A DNA stretch of 64,000 bases from JANQFM01 sp035471925 (GCA_035471925.1 DATIPO010000053.1:12490-76489), one strand, 5' to 3'. Counted from the first letter of the stretch, positions 15,446-23,957 are shown. Numbers and translations: made by a program. Notes: a model not told the origin generated them from the letters alone.

Positions 15446-16474
15446 TCAAACGATCAGCATGGCGTCCCCGTAGCTGTAGAAGCGGTATTCCCGCTCCACC
15501 GCTTGGCGGTAGCAGCGCTGCATCAGTTCCCTTCCGGCGAAGGCCGAGACCAGGACGAATAGGGTCGACCGGGGCAAGTGGAAGTTGGTGATCAGGGCCT
15601 CGCTGACCCGCCACTCGTGACCGGGGTAGATGAAGAGGCCGGTTTCTCCGGCGCCGGCGGTGATCTCGCCTTGGCTCGAGGCCAGGTGTTCCAGCACGCG
15701 CGTGGAGGTGCTCCCCACCGTCACCACGCGGCCCTGGGCGTTGCGCTGGGCTTGGATGGCCCGGGCGGCTTGAGGCGAAATTTCGAAAAACTCGGCCTCC
15801 ATCTCGTGAGCCGTCAGGTCTTCGCTCTGAATGGGGCGGAAGGTCCCGTAGCCCACGTGAAGGGTGAGAAAGACGTGGCGCAGGCGCTCCAGCAGGGCGG
15901 GCGTGAAATGCAGTCCGGCTGTAGGCGCGGCCACCGACCCGGGCTTGGCGGCGTAGACGGTCTGGTAGCGCTTGAGGTCTTCCTTGAGTCCTCCTGGGGA
16001 CCGCTGGATGTAAGGGGGCAGAGGCATCTGTCCGTGCTCCTGCAGGAGTTGGCTGAAGTCGCCCTGACAGTGCCATTTCAACAGGCGGCGGTAATTGGAG
16101 GGCGAGGGAAGGACCTCGGCCTCCATGCGTCCTTCGGCCACCACCAGCCGATCTCCGGCCCGCACCCGGCGTCCCGGGCGCAGCAGCGCCTCCCACCGCC
16201 CTTCCCCCAGGTCTTTGAGCAGCAGGATTTCAATGGGACGCGTCCCGCCGGGACGCCGAGCGAACAGACGGGCCGGGATGACGCGGCTGTCGTTGAGCAC
16301 CAGCAGATCGTCGGGTTTGAGGAGTTGGGGCAGGTCGCGGAACTGGCAATGCCCGATGTCTCCGCTCTGGCGCTCCACAACCATGAGGCGGGAGCGGTCG
16401 CGCTTCTGGCTGGGGTGTTGGGCGATCAGCCTGGCAGGCAGGTGATAGTCGAAATCGCTGAGACGCAATTTCAT
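15446..16474 (-). CDS. queA: S-adenosylmethionine:tRNA ribosyltransferase-isomerase
   Basis: This 342-residue protein is the normal length for QueA. It starts MKLRLSDFDYHLPARLIAQHP and contains LLVLNDSRVIPARL, the VYAAKPGSVAAPTAGLHFT block, and the C-terminal SYGDAMLIV. QueA transfers and rearranges the ribosyl group of SAM onto preQ1 in the tRNA wobble position, making epoxyqueuosine. With queD and folE also in the window, several queuosine-route steps are present though scattered. The start is 4 nt from the VWFA protein stop, so queA probably follows folE-VWFA in one minus-strand transcript. Confidence 0.97.
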   Translation of the reverse strand: MKLRLSDFDYHLPARLIAQHPSQKRDRSRLMVVERQSGDIGHCQFRDLPQLLKPDDLLVLNDSRVIPARLFARRPGGTRPIEILLLKDLGEGRWEALLRPGRRVRAGDRLVVAEGRMEAEVLPSPSNYRRLLKWHCQGDFSQLLQEHGQMPLPPYIQRSPGGLKEDLKRYQTVYAAKPGSVAAPTAGLHFTPALLERLRHVFLTLHVGYGTFRPIQSEDLTAHEMEAEFFEISPQAARAIQAQRNAQGRVVTVGSTSTRVLEHLASSQGEITAGAGETGLFIYPGHEWRVSEALITNFHLPRSTLFVLVSAFAGRELMQRCYRQAVEREYRFYSYGDAMLIV

Positions 16475-16478
16475 GGAC

Positions 16479-17897
16479 TCAGTCGGCGCCGATCTGCACC
16501 ACGGTTTCGAAGGCCGACATCTTCCAAGTGGCCACTTCCAGCACCGCTACCCGGAAGTTGTAGACGCCTTCCGGCGCCAGCAGTTTGTTGGTGTAGATGA
16601 TGTTCTGCCCGTTGGCGATCTCGCGAGCCCGCAAGTCCACCGGCAAGATCTCGCGCAGACGAGCCACCTCGTTGCCTTGACGGTCGACGAGTTGTCCCAC
16701 GATGCCCAGTTGAGTCTTGACCCCCAGCCGGTCGCCCGAAAGCGAGAGGGGACTGATCTTGAGGCGGAAAGGCTGGCCCGTTTCGCCAGCCAGGGAGCGA
16801 GGCTTGAGGACGTCCAGTCCGACGGCGATTTCGCGGTAGGAGGTGTCGATGTCGAGGGGAGTCTTGTTGTCGTTGGCGGCGAAGAGGGCGGCGATGAGGT
16901 CCTTCTTGGCCTGCATCTGGCGTGGCATTCGCTTGAAGGGCAGAGAGACTTGGAGGCCGCTGTCGCCGCTGACGCGGATGCTGATTTCGCGGTCCTCTTT
17001 GGGCCGGTCGGGATCGGAGGTGATGTAGGCCAGGCGGTAGAGGTTGCCGAAGACGCTCTCGGTAATCTGGGCCAAAGTCTGATCGAAGTCGAGGATGGCC
17101 TCGAATCCTGAAAAGTGAAGGCCGTCGGTGCCCTGGGAGAGGCGTTCGAAGGCCCGGCGTTTCTTCTGGCGCTCCTCGTCCGCGGTCGAGGGCGGAGCGT
17201 CGGGATGGATGTAGAGCTGGGCCGCCGAGGGCACCAGCACCGTATACAACGTCACTCCGTTGAGGCGGGCCAGGGAGGTCGATTGGGCCGACTTGACATA
17301 GTCGTCGTCCATGCCGTCCGAGATGATGATGATGACCTTGCGGTCGTTGGCTCCGGCCCGGGTTTTCATCTGCTGGACGAGCGAGTTGAGGGAGGCGTAT
17401 ATGGAGGTGCGTCCCAGGTGCCGCTCGGCTTCGCTGAAGGCGCCGAGGGCCGCCGAGCGGTTGGACGTGAAGGTCTGAAATTCCAGCAGTTGGTCGGTAA
17501 AGCCGTAGATTCCCACCTGGGTGAACTGCTGCAGGTTGTCAAAGAATGTGCGGGCCGCCAGAAGCTGCTCGGAGCGCGTCGAGAATGTGCTGCCGCTGAC
17601 GTCGATGAGAAAGGCCAGCCACAGTCCGCCTTTGCGGGGCTGCTGATTGGAGGGGCCCTCGAAGTATCGGACTTCCTGCTCCAGGCCGTCCTCATAGACG
17701 CGGAAACGCTCAGCCGGCAAGTCGTTGACGAAGCGGCCTTGGGCGTCCTTGACCGAGAACATCAGCGTGATCAGGTTGACGTCGACCCGGAAGATCTCGT
17801 CTTCTTCGGGAAACTCCTCCTGGGCCCGCAGGGACGGCCACAGCAGTAGGGCCGCCAGGCAGGCTGTAATGATCCGCTGACCGAAACTCAGAGTCAT
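16479..17897 (-). CDS. Secreted VWFA-related protein (acidobacterial type)
   Basis: This 472-residue protein has a signal peptide (ITACLAALLLWPSLRAQ, likely cleaved after AQ). The segment VDVNLITLMFSVKDAQGRFV and FRVYEDGLEQEVRYF follows, matching the N-terminal region of the acidobacterial VWFA-related domain proteins. The VWA domain has MIDAS FLIDVSGSTFSTRS and a later IIISDGMDDD. The C-terminal third is beta-rich. The upstream open frame continues into folE DNA, but the ATG at 17897 overlaps the folE stop as ATGA, which marks the true start. The family is abundant in Acidobacteria and has no assigned function; coupling to folE is notable. Confidence 0.85.
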   Translation of the reverse strand: MTLSFGQRIITACLAALLLWPSLRAQEEFPEEDEIFRVDVNLITLMFSVKDAQGRFVNDLPAERFRVYEDGLEQEVRYFEGPSNQQPRKGGLWLAFLIDVSGSTFSTRSEQLLAARTFFDNLQQFTQVGIYGFTDQLLEFQTFTSNRSAALGAFSEAERHLGRTSIYASLNSLVQQMKTRAGANDRKVIIIISDGMDDDYVKSAQSTSLARLNGVTLYTVLVPSAAQLYIHPDAPPSTADEERQKKRRAFERLSQGTDGLHFSGFEAILDFDQTLAQITESVFGNLYRLAYITSDPDRPKEDREISIRVSGDSGLQVSLPFKRMPRQMQAKKDLIAALFAANDNKTPLDIDTSYREIAVGLDVLKPRSLAGETGQPFRLKISPLSLSGDRLGVKTQLGIVGQLVDRQGNEVARLREILPVDLRAREIANGQNIIYTNKLLAPEGVYNFRVAVLEVATWKMSAFETVVQIGAD

Positions 17898-18445
17898 TTT
17901 CGATGTATCCCTACGAGTTGCAGAAACTCCGTTCTGGAACGGTTGTCCTTGCGGAAGGATCCCAGCATGGCCGACGTGATCATACTTGAATTCTGTTTCT
18001 GGACGCCCCGCATCATCATGCACAGGTGATTGGCTTCGATGACGACCGCCACGCCCTTGGGCTTGATCCAGTCGGTGACGGTTTGCGCCACCTGCTGAGT
18101 CAGGCGCTCCTGCACTTGCAGCCGGCGGGCGAACATGTCGACGATGCGGGGAATCTTGCTCAATCCGATCACTTGGCGGGAAGGCAGGTAGGCCACATGG
18201 CACTTGCCGAAGAAGGGCAGAAGATGGTGTTCGCACATGCTGTAGATCTCGATGTCGCGCACGATCACCATCTCGTCGTATTCGACGGTGAACAGGGCCC
18301 CGTTGAGGATCTCTTCGGCCGTTTTCTGATAGCCGCTGGTGAGGAACTTCCAGGCCCGCTCGACCCGTTCCGGGGTCTTGACCAGGCCTTCCCGCTCGGG
18401 ATTCTCGCCGATTTCCTTCAAAAGCTGGCGGATGGTCTCTTTCAT
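17894..18445 (-). CDS. folE: GTP cyclohydrolase I
   Basis: This 183-residue enzyme converts GTP to dihydroneopterin triphosphate, the first step of both folate and queuosine synthesis. Zinc and active-site motifs are intact: SMCEHHLLPFFGKCHVAYLP, QVIGLSKIPRIVDMFARRLQVQERLT, and EANHLCMMMRGVQKQNS. The stop overlaps the VWFA gene start (ATGA). Its promoter is probably at 18499-18528, leaving a leader of about 45 nt. The product would feed QueD, encoded at 6655-7086. Confidence 0.97.
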   Translation of the reverse strand: MKETIRQLLKEIGENPEREGLVKTPERVERAWKFLTSGYQKTAEEILNGALFTVEYDEMVIVRDIEIYSMCEHHLLPFFGKCHVAYLPSRQVIGLSKIPRIVDMFARRLQVQERLTQQVAQTVTDWIKPKGVAVVIEANHLCMMMRGVQKQNSSMITSAMLGSFRKDNRSRTEFLQLVGIHRK

Positions 18446-18498
18446 GTTCCTTCAAGTCTCCTAGGAGAGGGATGGCCGACAGGCTGCAAAGTTTCCAC

Positions 18499-18528
18499 AC
18501 TATACCGGTATCGACGAGCCTTCATCAA
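18499..18528 (-). promoter_or_regulatory. Sigma-70 promoter of folE
   Basis: Read on the minus strand, TTGATG (18528-18523), an 18-nt spacer and TATAGT (18504-18499) form a good promoter. It lies about 55 nt upstream of the folE start. Confidence 0.65.
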
Positions 18529-18560
18529 TCAAGGTTCCAACCCCGCCCCTGAGAATCTGG

Positions 18561-18660
18561 GGCCACCGGGTGGCCGGCAAGTTCACAAACGGGTCAAGTC
18601 CGGCCAACAGGGTCAGCGGCTTCCCATGCTTTCGGCGGCAAGAGGCCGCTCGCTGCGCAC
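18561..18660 (+). repeat. Intergenic repeat, copy D
   Basis: This is the best-preserved copy. It has a hairpin GGCCAC-CGG-GTGGCC (18561-18575), then CGGCAAGTTCACAAACGGGT, then GGCCAACAGGGTCAGC, and an end block GGCAAGAGGCCGCTCGCTG. It lies between the folE promoter and the prmC stop. It shares its first 35 bases with copy A and its inner block with copy B. Confidence 0.7.
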
Positions 18661-18675
18661 CAGCCGGAGCGCGTC

Positions 18676-19545
18676 TCATTCGCGGCCGCCGTCCTCACGC
18701 TGAAATTCAGCCACCCGGTCGATTCCCGCCAAGTCGGGGAGGACTCTGCCCGCCCTCCACCCATGGCGGCGTGCCAAGTCGAGGACCGGCTTGTGCTGGT
18801 CCTTCCCCATCTCCACCAAGATGCAAGCCGCGGGCTTTAGGATCGAGTCGGCCCGGCTAAAGATCTTTTCATAGACGTCCAAGCCGGTGCGTCCGCCGAA
18901 GACGGCTTGGCGGGGCTCGTAGCGGCGCACGCCCTCGTCCACCAAGTGGCTCTGCTGCAAGGCTCCGTAGGGAGGATTGGACACCAGCAAGTCGAAGACC
19001 GGCGCGGGAGCCAATGCGGATAGGCCGTCGCAGGCCAGCAGCCGTAATCTTTGCAGAGCCCCCAGGCGGAAGGCGTTGCGCCGAGCCACGGCCAGAGCCG
19101 GAGCCGAGATGTCGATGCCCGTCAAGACCACCCGGGAGTCTTCCAGAACCAGGGTTTCTCCCAAGCAGCCTGATCCCAGTCCAACCTCGACCACGCGCAG
19201 GGTCGGCTGAGACAGCGAGGCCAGCCGGTCCAGCGCGGTTTCGACCAGCAGTTCGGTTTCAGGACGGGGGATGAGCACTTGCGGAGAGACTTCGAAATCC
19301 CGTCCGTAAAACTCCTGCTTGCCCTTCAGGTACTGCAAGGGGTAGTGGTCTTGGCGCCGACGCAGCCATTGCTGGAAGAGGTCCAACTGGTTCTCATCGA
19401 GAGGCCTGCCGGGATGGGCCAGCAAGTGGGCGCGGTTGCAGGAGAGCAGCGAAGTGAGAATGAACTCGGCGTCTGCCCGGGGGGCACGCAAACGCGCCCT
19501 GGTCAGGGTTTGGGTGGCGTGCTGCAGAGCCTCTCTGATGGTCAT
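18676..19545 (-). CDS. prmC: Release factor glutamine methyltransferase
   Basis: This 289-residue SAM-dependent enzyme methylates the Gln of the GGQ motif in release factors. It has an N-terminal helical domain, then LIPRPETELLVETAL, VEVGLGSGCLGETL (SAM loop) and LLVSNPPYGAL, the NPPY catalytic motif. The SAM loop reads GLGSGCLGE where most PrmC have G-T-G-S-G-A-I, a mild variation. The substrate gene prfA lies immediately upstream (96-nt gap), the usual rpmE-prfA-prmC order. Confidence 0.95.
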   Translation of the reverse strand: MTIREALQHATQTLTRARLRAPRADAEFILTSLLSCNRAHLLAHPGRPLDENQLDLFQQWLRRRQDHYPLQYLKGKQEFYGRDFEVSPQVLIPRPETELLVETALDRLASLSQPTLRVVEVGLGSGCLGETLVLEDSRVVLTGIDISAPALAVARRNAFRLGALQRLRLLACDGLSALAPAPVFDLLVSNPPYGALQQSHLVDEGVRRYEPRQAVFGGRTGLDVYEKIFSRADSILKPAACILVEMGKDQHKPVLDLARRHGWRAGRVLPDLAGIDRVAEFQREDGGRE

Positions 19546-19641
19546 GATGGGTGGGAACTCTGGTCGCGAATGAGCTTCTCGGCCCCGGACTGTCCGTGCC
19601 TGGCGGGATGGCGGCTCTCCGTCCCGGTCGGCGTGCGGGGG

Positions 19642-20712
19642 TCAGTTGACTTGTCCGCTCAGGGCTTCGGCCCGTTCGTTGGTGACCAGGGCGTCGACGA
19701 TGGGATCGATGTCGCCTTCCATGATCCTGTCGAGCTGGTGCAGAGTCAGGCCCAGACGATGGTCGGTGACCCGGTTCTGGGGAAAGTTGTAGGTGCGGAT
19801 CTTCTCGCTGCGGTCTCCGCTCCCCACCATGGCCCGGCGGCTCTCGGCGATTTCGTCCTGCTGCTCCTGGCGGGCCTTCTCGTAGAGTCGTGAACGCAGC
19901 ACCTTGAGGGCCTTGGCCTTGTTCTTGATCTGCGATTTTTCGTCCTGGCAGGTCACCACTTCGCCGGTGGGCTCGTGGGTGATGCGTACGGCCGAATAGG
20001 TGGTGTTGACGCTCTGGCCGCCGGGACCGGAGGAGCAATAGGTGTCGATGCGCAGCTCGTTGGGGTCGATGTCGACCTCTACCTCGTCCACTTCGGGCAG
20101 CACGGCCACCGTCACCGCCGAGGTGTGGACGCGTCCCTGAGTCTCGGTCTCGGGGACCCGCTGCACCCGGTGGACGCCGCTTTCAAACTTGAGGCGGCTG
20201 TAGGCTCCCTTGCCTTCCACCAGGGCCACCACTTCCTTGAGCCCTCCCACGTTGGACTCGCGGGCGTCCAGGAGTTCGACCTTCCAGCCTCGGGCTTCCG
20301 CATATCGCGCGTAGAGGCGGAAGATTTCTTGGGCGAAAAGGCTGGCTTCGTCGCCGCCCGTGCCGGCCCGTATCTCCAGCACCACGTTCTTCTCGTCGTT
20401 GGGATCCTTTGGGATGAGAAGGGTTTTGAGTTCCGTCTCGCAGGCCTCCAGGCGTCCCTTGAGCTCTTCCAGTTCCTCTTCGGCCATCTGGCGCAGCTCT
20501 TCCTCGTTCTCTTCTTTGAGAATCTGGCGGGCCTCTTCGATGCCGGTCTGGATCTTGCGGAATTCGCGGTACTTGTCCACGATTTCCTGCAGTTCGGAAT
20601 GAGCCCGGGCCGCCTCGCGCAGCTTGTTGGGATCGGACAGCATTTCGCTGCTGCCCAGATCCTGGGAAAGCTGCTCGTATTTTTCTTCCAAGGCCTGGAG
20701 CTTCTGAAACAC
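19642..20712 (-). CDS. prfA: Peptide chain release factor 1
   Basis: This 356-residue protein is full length for RF1, which reads UAA and UAG stop codons. The peptide anticodon PxT is visible as RVPETETQGRVHT, and the catalytic GGQ is in SSGPGGQSVNTTYSAVRITH. The N-terminal coiled region is Glu/Lys-rich, as expected. It follows rpmE by 6 nt and precedes prmC. Confidence 0.98.
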   Translation of the reverse strand: MFQKLQALEEKYEQLSQDLGSSEMLSDPNKLREAARAHSELQEIVDKYREFRKIQTGIEEARQILKEENEEELRQMAEEELEELKGRLEACETELKTLLIPKDPNDEKNVVLEIRAGTGGDEASLFAQEIFRLYARYAEARGWKVELLDARESNVGGLKEVVALVEGKGAYSRLKFESGVHRVQRVPETETQGRVHTSAVTVAVLPEVDEVEVDIDPNELRIDTYCSSGPGGQSVNTTYSAVRITHEPTGEVVTCQDEKSQIKNKAKALKVLRSRLYEKARQEQQDEIAESRRAMVGSGDRSEKIRTYNFPQNRVTDHRLGLTLHQLDRIMEGDIDPIVDALVTNERAEALSGQVN

Positions 20713-20718
20713 GTCGTC

Positions 20719-20949
20719 TTACTTCTTGCCCTTGCCGCGCTTCTGATTGAATTGCGCGTATTTGCGCTGGAACCGCTCGACGCGTCCGGCGGTGTCGACC
20801 ATCTTCTGCTTCCCGGTGAAGAAGGGATGGCACTTGGAGCAGATTTCCAAGCGGATGTCGCCGTCATTGGTGGAGCGGGTCTCCCACTCCTCGCCGCAGG
20901 CGCAGCGCACGGTTACCGTCTGATATTCGGGATGGATGGCAGCTTTCAT
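20719..20949 (-). CDS. rpmE: 50S ribosomal protein L31, zinc-binding form
   Basis: This 76-residue protein starts MKAAIHPEYQTVTVRC. It has four zinc cysteines (C16, C18, C37, C40; CAC and CSKC), then HPFFTGKQKMVDTAGRVERF. The Cys-containing form is the zinc-replete L31. The basic tail NQKRGKGKK is typical. It is the first gene of the rpmE-prfA-prmC unit and diverges from rpsA. Confidence 0.97.
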   Translation of the reverse strand: MKAAIHPEYQTVTVRCACGEEWETRSTNDGDIRLEICSKCHPFFTGKQKMVDTAGRVERFQRKYAQFNQKRGKGKK

Positions 20950-21054
20950 TTTCTTGAGCTCCCCGCGGCCAAGCCGCCGCGAAAACGTTCATTCTCGTCG
21001 ATGCCCGCGGGCATCTTCCACTCTCAATCTCCGACAGCCGGAGCGAAGTCGAGC

Positions 21055-21060
21055 AGTATA
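21055..21060 (-). promoter_or_regulatory. Extended -10 promoter of rpmE
   Basis: On the minus strand, TGA-TATACT forms an extended -10 about 105 nt upstream of the rpmE ATG. No strong -35 is seen. Confidence 0.45.
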
Positions 21061-21117
21061 TCATAGCGTCACGCAGATTCAGATGTCCGGGGGAGCGCTC
21101 AAGTTTCGCGTTCCTGC

Positions 21118-21147
21118 TTGACAAACGCGGGGCCAAGGGGCTATAAG
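21118..21147 (+). promoter_or_regulatory. Sigma-70 promoter of rpsA
   Basis: TTGACA (21118-21123), an 18-nt spacer and TATAAG (21142-21147) form a near-consensus promoter, as expected for a ribosomal protein gene. The inferred start near 21154 leaves a leader of about 240 nt with no convincing open frame. Confidence 0.75.
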
Positions 21148-21153
21148 TGGCAG

Positions 21154-21395
21154 TTCAAATTCGTTTGTGAGGAATTGATGCAACATTGCAACTTTGTGTG
21201 AGGTGCCATCGGTTTGGCTGCCGTTTAACTTCAACCAGCTATCAACCCCGTCCCAATCATCCCACCGACAAACTGATTCTCATCTCTGGTGGCCGGCCTT
21301 GTGCCGACCCGGGGAATCCGTTGTGCGCCTCCAGCCGCGCCTTTCTTGACGACGTGTTTGAACCATATTGAAACCGAAAGCGAGGATTCGTCAGA
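21154..21395 (+). other. Long 5' leader of rpsA
   Basis: About 240 nt separate the predicted start of transcription from the rpsA ATG. A long structured leader is common for rpsA because S1 represses its own translation in proteobacteria. I can point only to modest pairing such as GGTGGCCGGCC next to GTGCCGACC. No known riboswitch motif is recognised. The AAGCGAGGATTCGTCAG stretch before the ATG contains the only AGG ribosome binding site. Confidence 0.4.
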
Positions 21396-23576
21396 ATGTC
21401 AGCAACTGCAGAAAGCAAAACCGAAGAGGGGCAGAAGACCCCAGCTTCCAATCAGGCGGCTGATAAGCCGTCTGTTCCCGACAACACGCCGGTCATCGAA
21501 CTGGCTCCTGAGGTCGACCAAGGCGATTTGGAGCAGGCCTACGAAAAGAGCTTCCGCAACTTGTCGGAAGGCGAGGTCGTTCCCGGCAAGGTGCTCAAGG
21601 TAACCGATTCCAAAGTGGTCATCGACGTCGGATACAAGTCCGAGGGCATCATCGACATCTCCGAGTTCGCCGGCGAAGAAGGAGAAGTGGAAGTCAAGGC
21701 CGGCGACGTGGTCGACGTGCTGCTGGAAAACACTGAAGATTCCGAAGGCTATATCGTGGTTTCCCGCGAAAAGGCCGAGCGCATGAAGATCTGGGATTCC
21801 ATCGAGAAGGCCTACAACGAGGAAGAAACCATCGTGGGACGCGTTATCGAGCGCGTCAAGGGCGGCCTATCCGTGGACATCGGCGTTCGGGCCTTTCTGC
21901 CTGGATCGCAGGTCGACCTTCATCCCGTCCGCAACCTCGACGCCCTGCGCGGCGAAGACCTGCGGCTGCGCGTGATCAAAGTCAACAAGCGCCGCGGCAA
22001 CATCGTCCTCTCACGCAAGGCCGTGCTGGAAGAGGAATACTACAAGCTGCGCGAAAAGACGCTGGCCGATCTGGAAGAAGGCAAGGTCATGGAAGGCGTG
22101 GTCAAGAACCTGACCGATTACGGCGCCTTCGTCGACCTGGGCGGCATCGACGGACTGCTGCACATCACCGACATGTCCTGGGGCCGCGTCAACCATCCGT
22201 CCGACCTCTTCAACATCGGCGACCGCATTCAGGTCAAGATCCTCAAGTTCGACCGCCTGGAGGAAAAGGTCTCCTTGGGCTACAAGCAGCTCAGCGAGGA
22301 TCCCTGGCTGAGCGCCACCGAACGCTTTCCTCAAGGAACCCGCGTGGTGGCCCGGGTGGTCAGCATCACCGACTATGGCGCCTTCGTGGAATTGGAGGAG
22401 GGCGTGGAAGGTTTGATCCACATCTCCGAGATGACCTGGAACAAGCGCATCAAGCATCCGTCCAAGCTGCTCAGCGTGGGCGACGAGGTAGAGGCCCAGG
22501 TTCTGGACATGAACGCCGAAGACCGGCGCATCTCCCTGGGCATGAAGCAGACCGAGCCCAACCCCTGGGACGACATCGAAGAAAAGTACGCCATCAACTC
22601 CATCGTGACCGGAATCGTGCGCAACATGACCGACTTCGGAGCCTTCGTGGAGGTGGAAGAAGGCGTGGAGGGCTTGGTGCACGTCTCCGATCTGAGCTGG
22701 ACCAAGAAGGTCAAGCACCCCTCCGAGATCCTCAAGAAGGGGCAGGAAGTCCAGGCCATGGTCCTCAACGTGGATGCCGAGAACCAGCGCTTGTCGCTGG
22801 GCCTCAAGCAGCTCGAGCCGGACAAGTGGGAAGAGTTCTTCTCCCACCACCAGATCGGCGACGTCCTCAAAGGCAAGATCGTCCGCCTGACGGGCTTCGG
22901 CGCTTTCATCGAAGTGGCTGACGGCATCGAAGGCCTTTGCCACGTTTCGGAATTGGCCGAAGAGCGCATCGAGGACCCCGAGGACCACTTCTCGGCGGGC
23001 CAGGACGTGGAGGTCAAGATCATCAAGATGAACCTCCTGGAGCGCAAGATCGGACTCTCCATCAAGGCCCTGCAGGGTGACGGCGGAGGTGCTCAGCGCG
23101 ACTCTTCCTGGAGCTATAAGCCGGCCGAGGTGGCCAAGACGTCCCTGGCTGAGAAATTCGACCAGCTCGGCGCCTTCAAGCGCCGCGGCGAGGGAGAGCA
23201 GAAGGCCGAAGTCGAAGAAAAGCCCTCTGAGGAGGAATCCTCCCAAGAGGCCGCTGCCGAGACCGAAACCAAGAGCGAAGAGAAGGCGGAGGAGAAGGCC
23301 GAGGCCAAGAAACCTGAAGCCAAGAAACCTGAAGCCAAGCAACCTGAAAAGGATGAGGCCGATTCGGAAGCCAAGGCTGACGAGAGCGAGGAGGAAGCCG
23401 AGGAAAAGGCGGAATCCAAGGCCGAAGCCGAGGCCGAAGCCAAAGACAAGGAAGAGTCCGAGAAAGAGGCCGAAGAGAAGGCTGAAGCCGAAGCCGAGGA
23501 AGAGGCCAAAGCCTCCGAGGAGAGCGAGGGAGAGGACTCCGGGGAAGCGTCTCAAGAAGACGATTCCAAAAAGTAG
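21396..23576 (+). CDS. rpsA: 30S ribosomal protein S1 with long charged C-terminal tail
   Basis: This 726-residue protein carries six S1 RNA-binding repeats between about residues 60 and 570. Typical cores are GKVLKVTDSKVVIDVGYKSEG, GVVKNLTDYGAFVDLGGIDG and RNMTDFGAFVEVEEGVEG. S1 recruits mRNA to the 30S subunit. After the last repeat comes a tail of about 150 residues made almost only of Glu, Ala, Lys, Ser and Pro. It includes a short tandem run of KKPEA units encoded by 15-bp DNA repeats near 23306-23350. This makes it clearly longer than the E. coli protein (about 557 residues). Confidence 0.96.
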   Translation: MSATAESKTEEGQKTPASNQAADKPSVPDNTPVIELAPEVDQGDLEQAYEKSFRNLSEGEVVPGKVLKVTDSKVVIDVGYKSEGIIDISEFAGEEGEVEVKAGDVVDVLLENTEDSEGYIVVSREKAERMKIWDSIEKAYNEEETIVGRVIERVKGGLSVDIGVRAFLPGSQVDLHPVRNLDALRGEDLRLRVIKVNKRRGNIVLSRKAVLEEEYYKLREKTLADLEEGKVMEGVVKNLTDYGAFVDLGGIDGLLHITDMSWGRVNHPSDLFNIGDRIQVKILKFDRLEEKVSLGYKQLSEDPWLSATERFPQGTRVVARVVSITDYGAFVELEEGVEGLIHISEMTWNKRIKHPSKLLSVGDEVEAQVLDMNAEDRRISLGMKQTEPNPWDDIEEKYAINSIVTGIVRNMTDFGAFVEVEEGVEGLVHVSDLSWTKKVKHPSEILKKGQEVQAMVLNVDAENQRLSLGLKQLEPDKWEEFFSHHQIGDVLKGKIVRLTGFGAFIEVADGIEGLCHVSELAEERIEDPEDHFSAGQDVEVKIIKMNLLERKIGLSIKALQGDGGGAQRDSSWSYKPAEVAKTSLAEKFDQLGAFKRRGEGEQKAEVEEKPSEEESSQEAAAETETKSEEKAEEKAEAKKPEAKKPEAKQPEKDEADSEAKADESEEEAEEKAESKAEAEAEAKDKEESEKEAEEKAEAEAEEEAKASEESEGEDSGEASQEDDSKK

Positions 23577-23604
23577 TCCCTCACAGGATCGAAAGGAAAA
23601 AAAC

Positions 23605-23880
23605 ATGACCAAAGCCGAACTGGTCGACTCCGTAGCCAAGAATTCGGAGCTCAGCAAGAAAGATGCCGAGATCATCGTCCAGACCGTGTTGGACAGCATC
23701 GTCGACTCGCTGAAGTCTGGGGACAAGGTCGAATTGCGAGGCTTCGGAAGCTTCCGTCTGCGTGAGCGCGCCTCCCGTCAGGGACGCAATCCCAAGACGG
23801 GAGAAAAGGTCTTTGTGCCGGCCAAAAAAGTTCCTTACTTCAAGCCCGGCAAAGATCTCAAGGAGCTGATCAACACCTGA
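23605..23880 (+). CDS. hup: HU/IHF-family DNA-binding protein
   Basis: This 91-residue histone-like protein has the expected MTKAELVDSVAKNSELSKKDAEIIV helices. Its beta arm reads VELRGFGSFRLRERASRQGRNPKTGEKV with the intercalating proline region, and it ends FKPGKDLKELIN. It bends and compacts DNA as a dimer. It is 28 nt after the rpsA stop, a common rpsA-ihfB-like order, and is followed by a hairpin terminator. HU versus IHF subunit cannot be decided by eye. Confidence 0.95.
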   Translation: MTKAELVDSVAKNSELSKKDAEIIVQTVLDSIVDSLKSGDKVELRGFGSFRLRERASRQGRNPKTGEKVFVPAKKVPYFKPGKDLKELINT

Positions 23881-23914
23881 CCCGCTTCTCAGGCATTCCC
23901 TACTCGGTTTCATG

Positions 23915-23957
23915 AGGCGGCCGCTCTGCTCATCTGAGAGGAGTGCGGTCGCCTTTG
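23915..23957 (+). terminator. Probable terminator of rpsA-hup
   Basis: A 10-bp stem, AGGCGGCCGC / GCGGTCGCCT with one G-U pair, has a 20-nt loop and is followed by TTTGTGCTT. A second perfect palindrome, CAGGCCTC-GCG-GAGGCCTG, lies just beyond at 23964-23982 without a T-run. Confidence 0.6.

Noticed and set aside
23306..23350. Short tandem repeats considered as a CRISPR-like or satellite array
   Set aside because: They are in frame inside rpsA and encode KKPEA units; no spacers of unique sequence.
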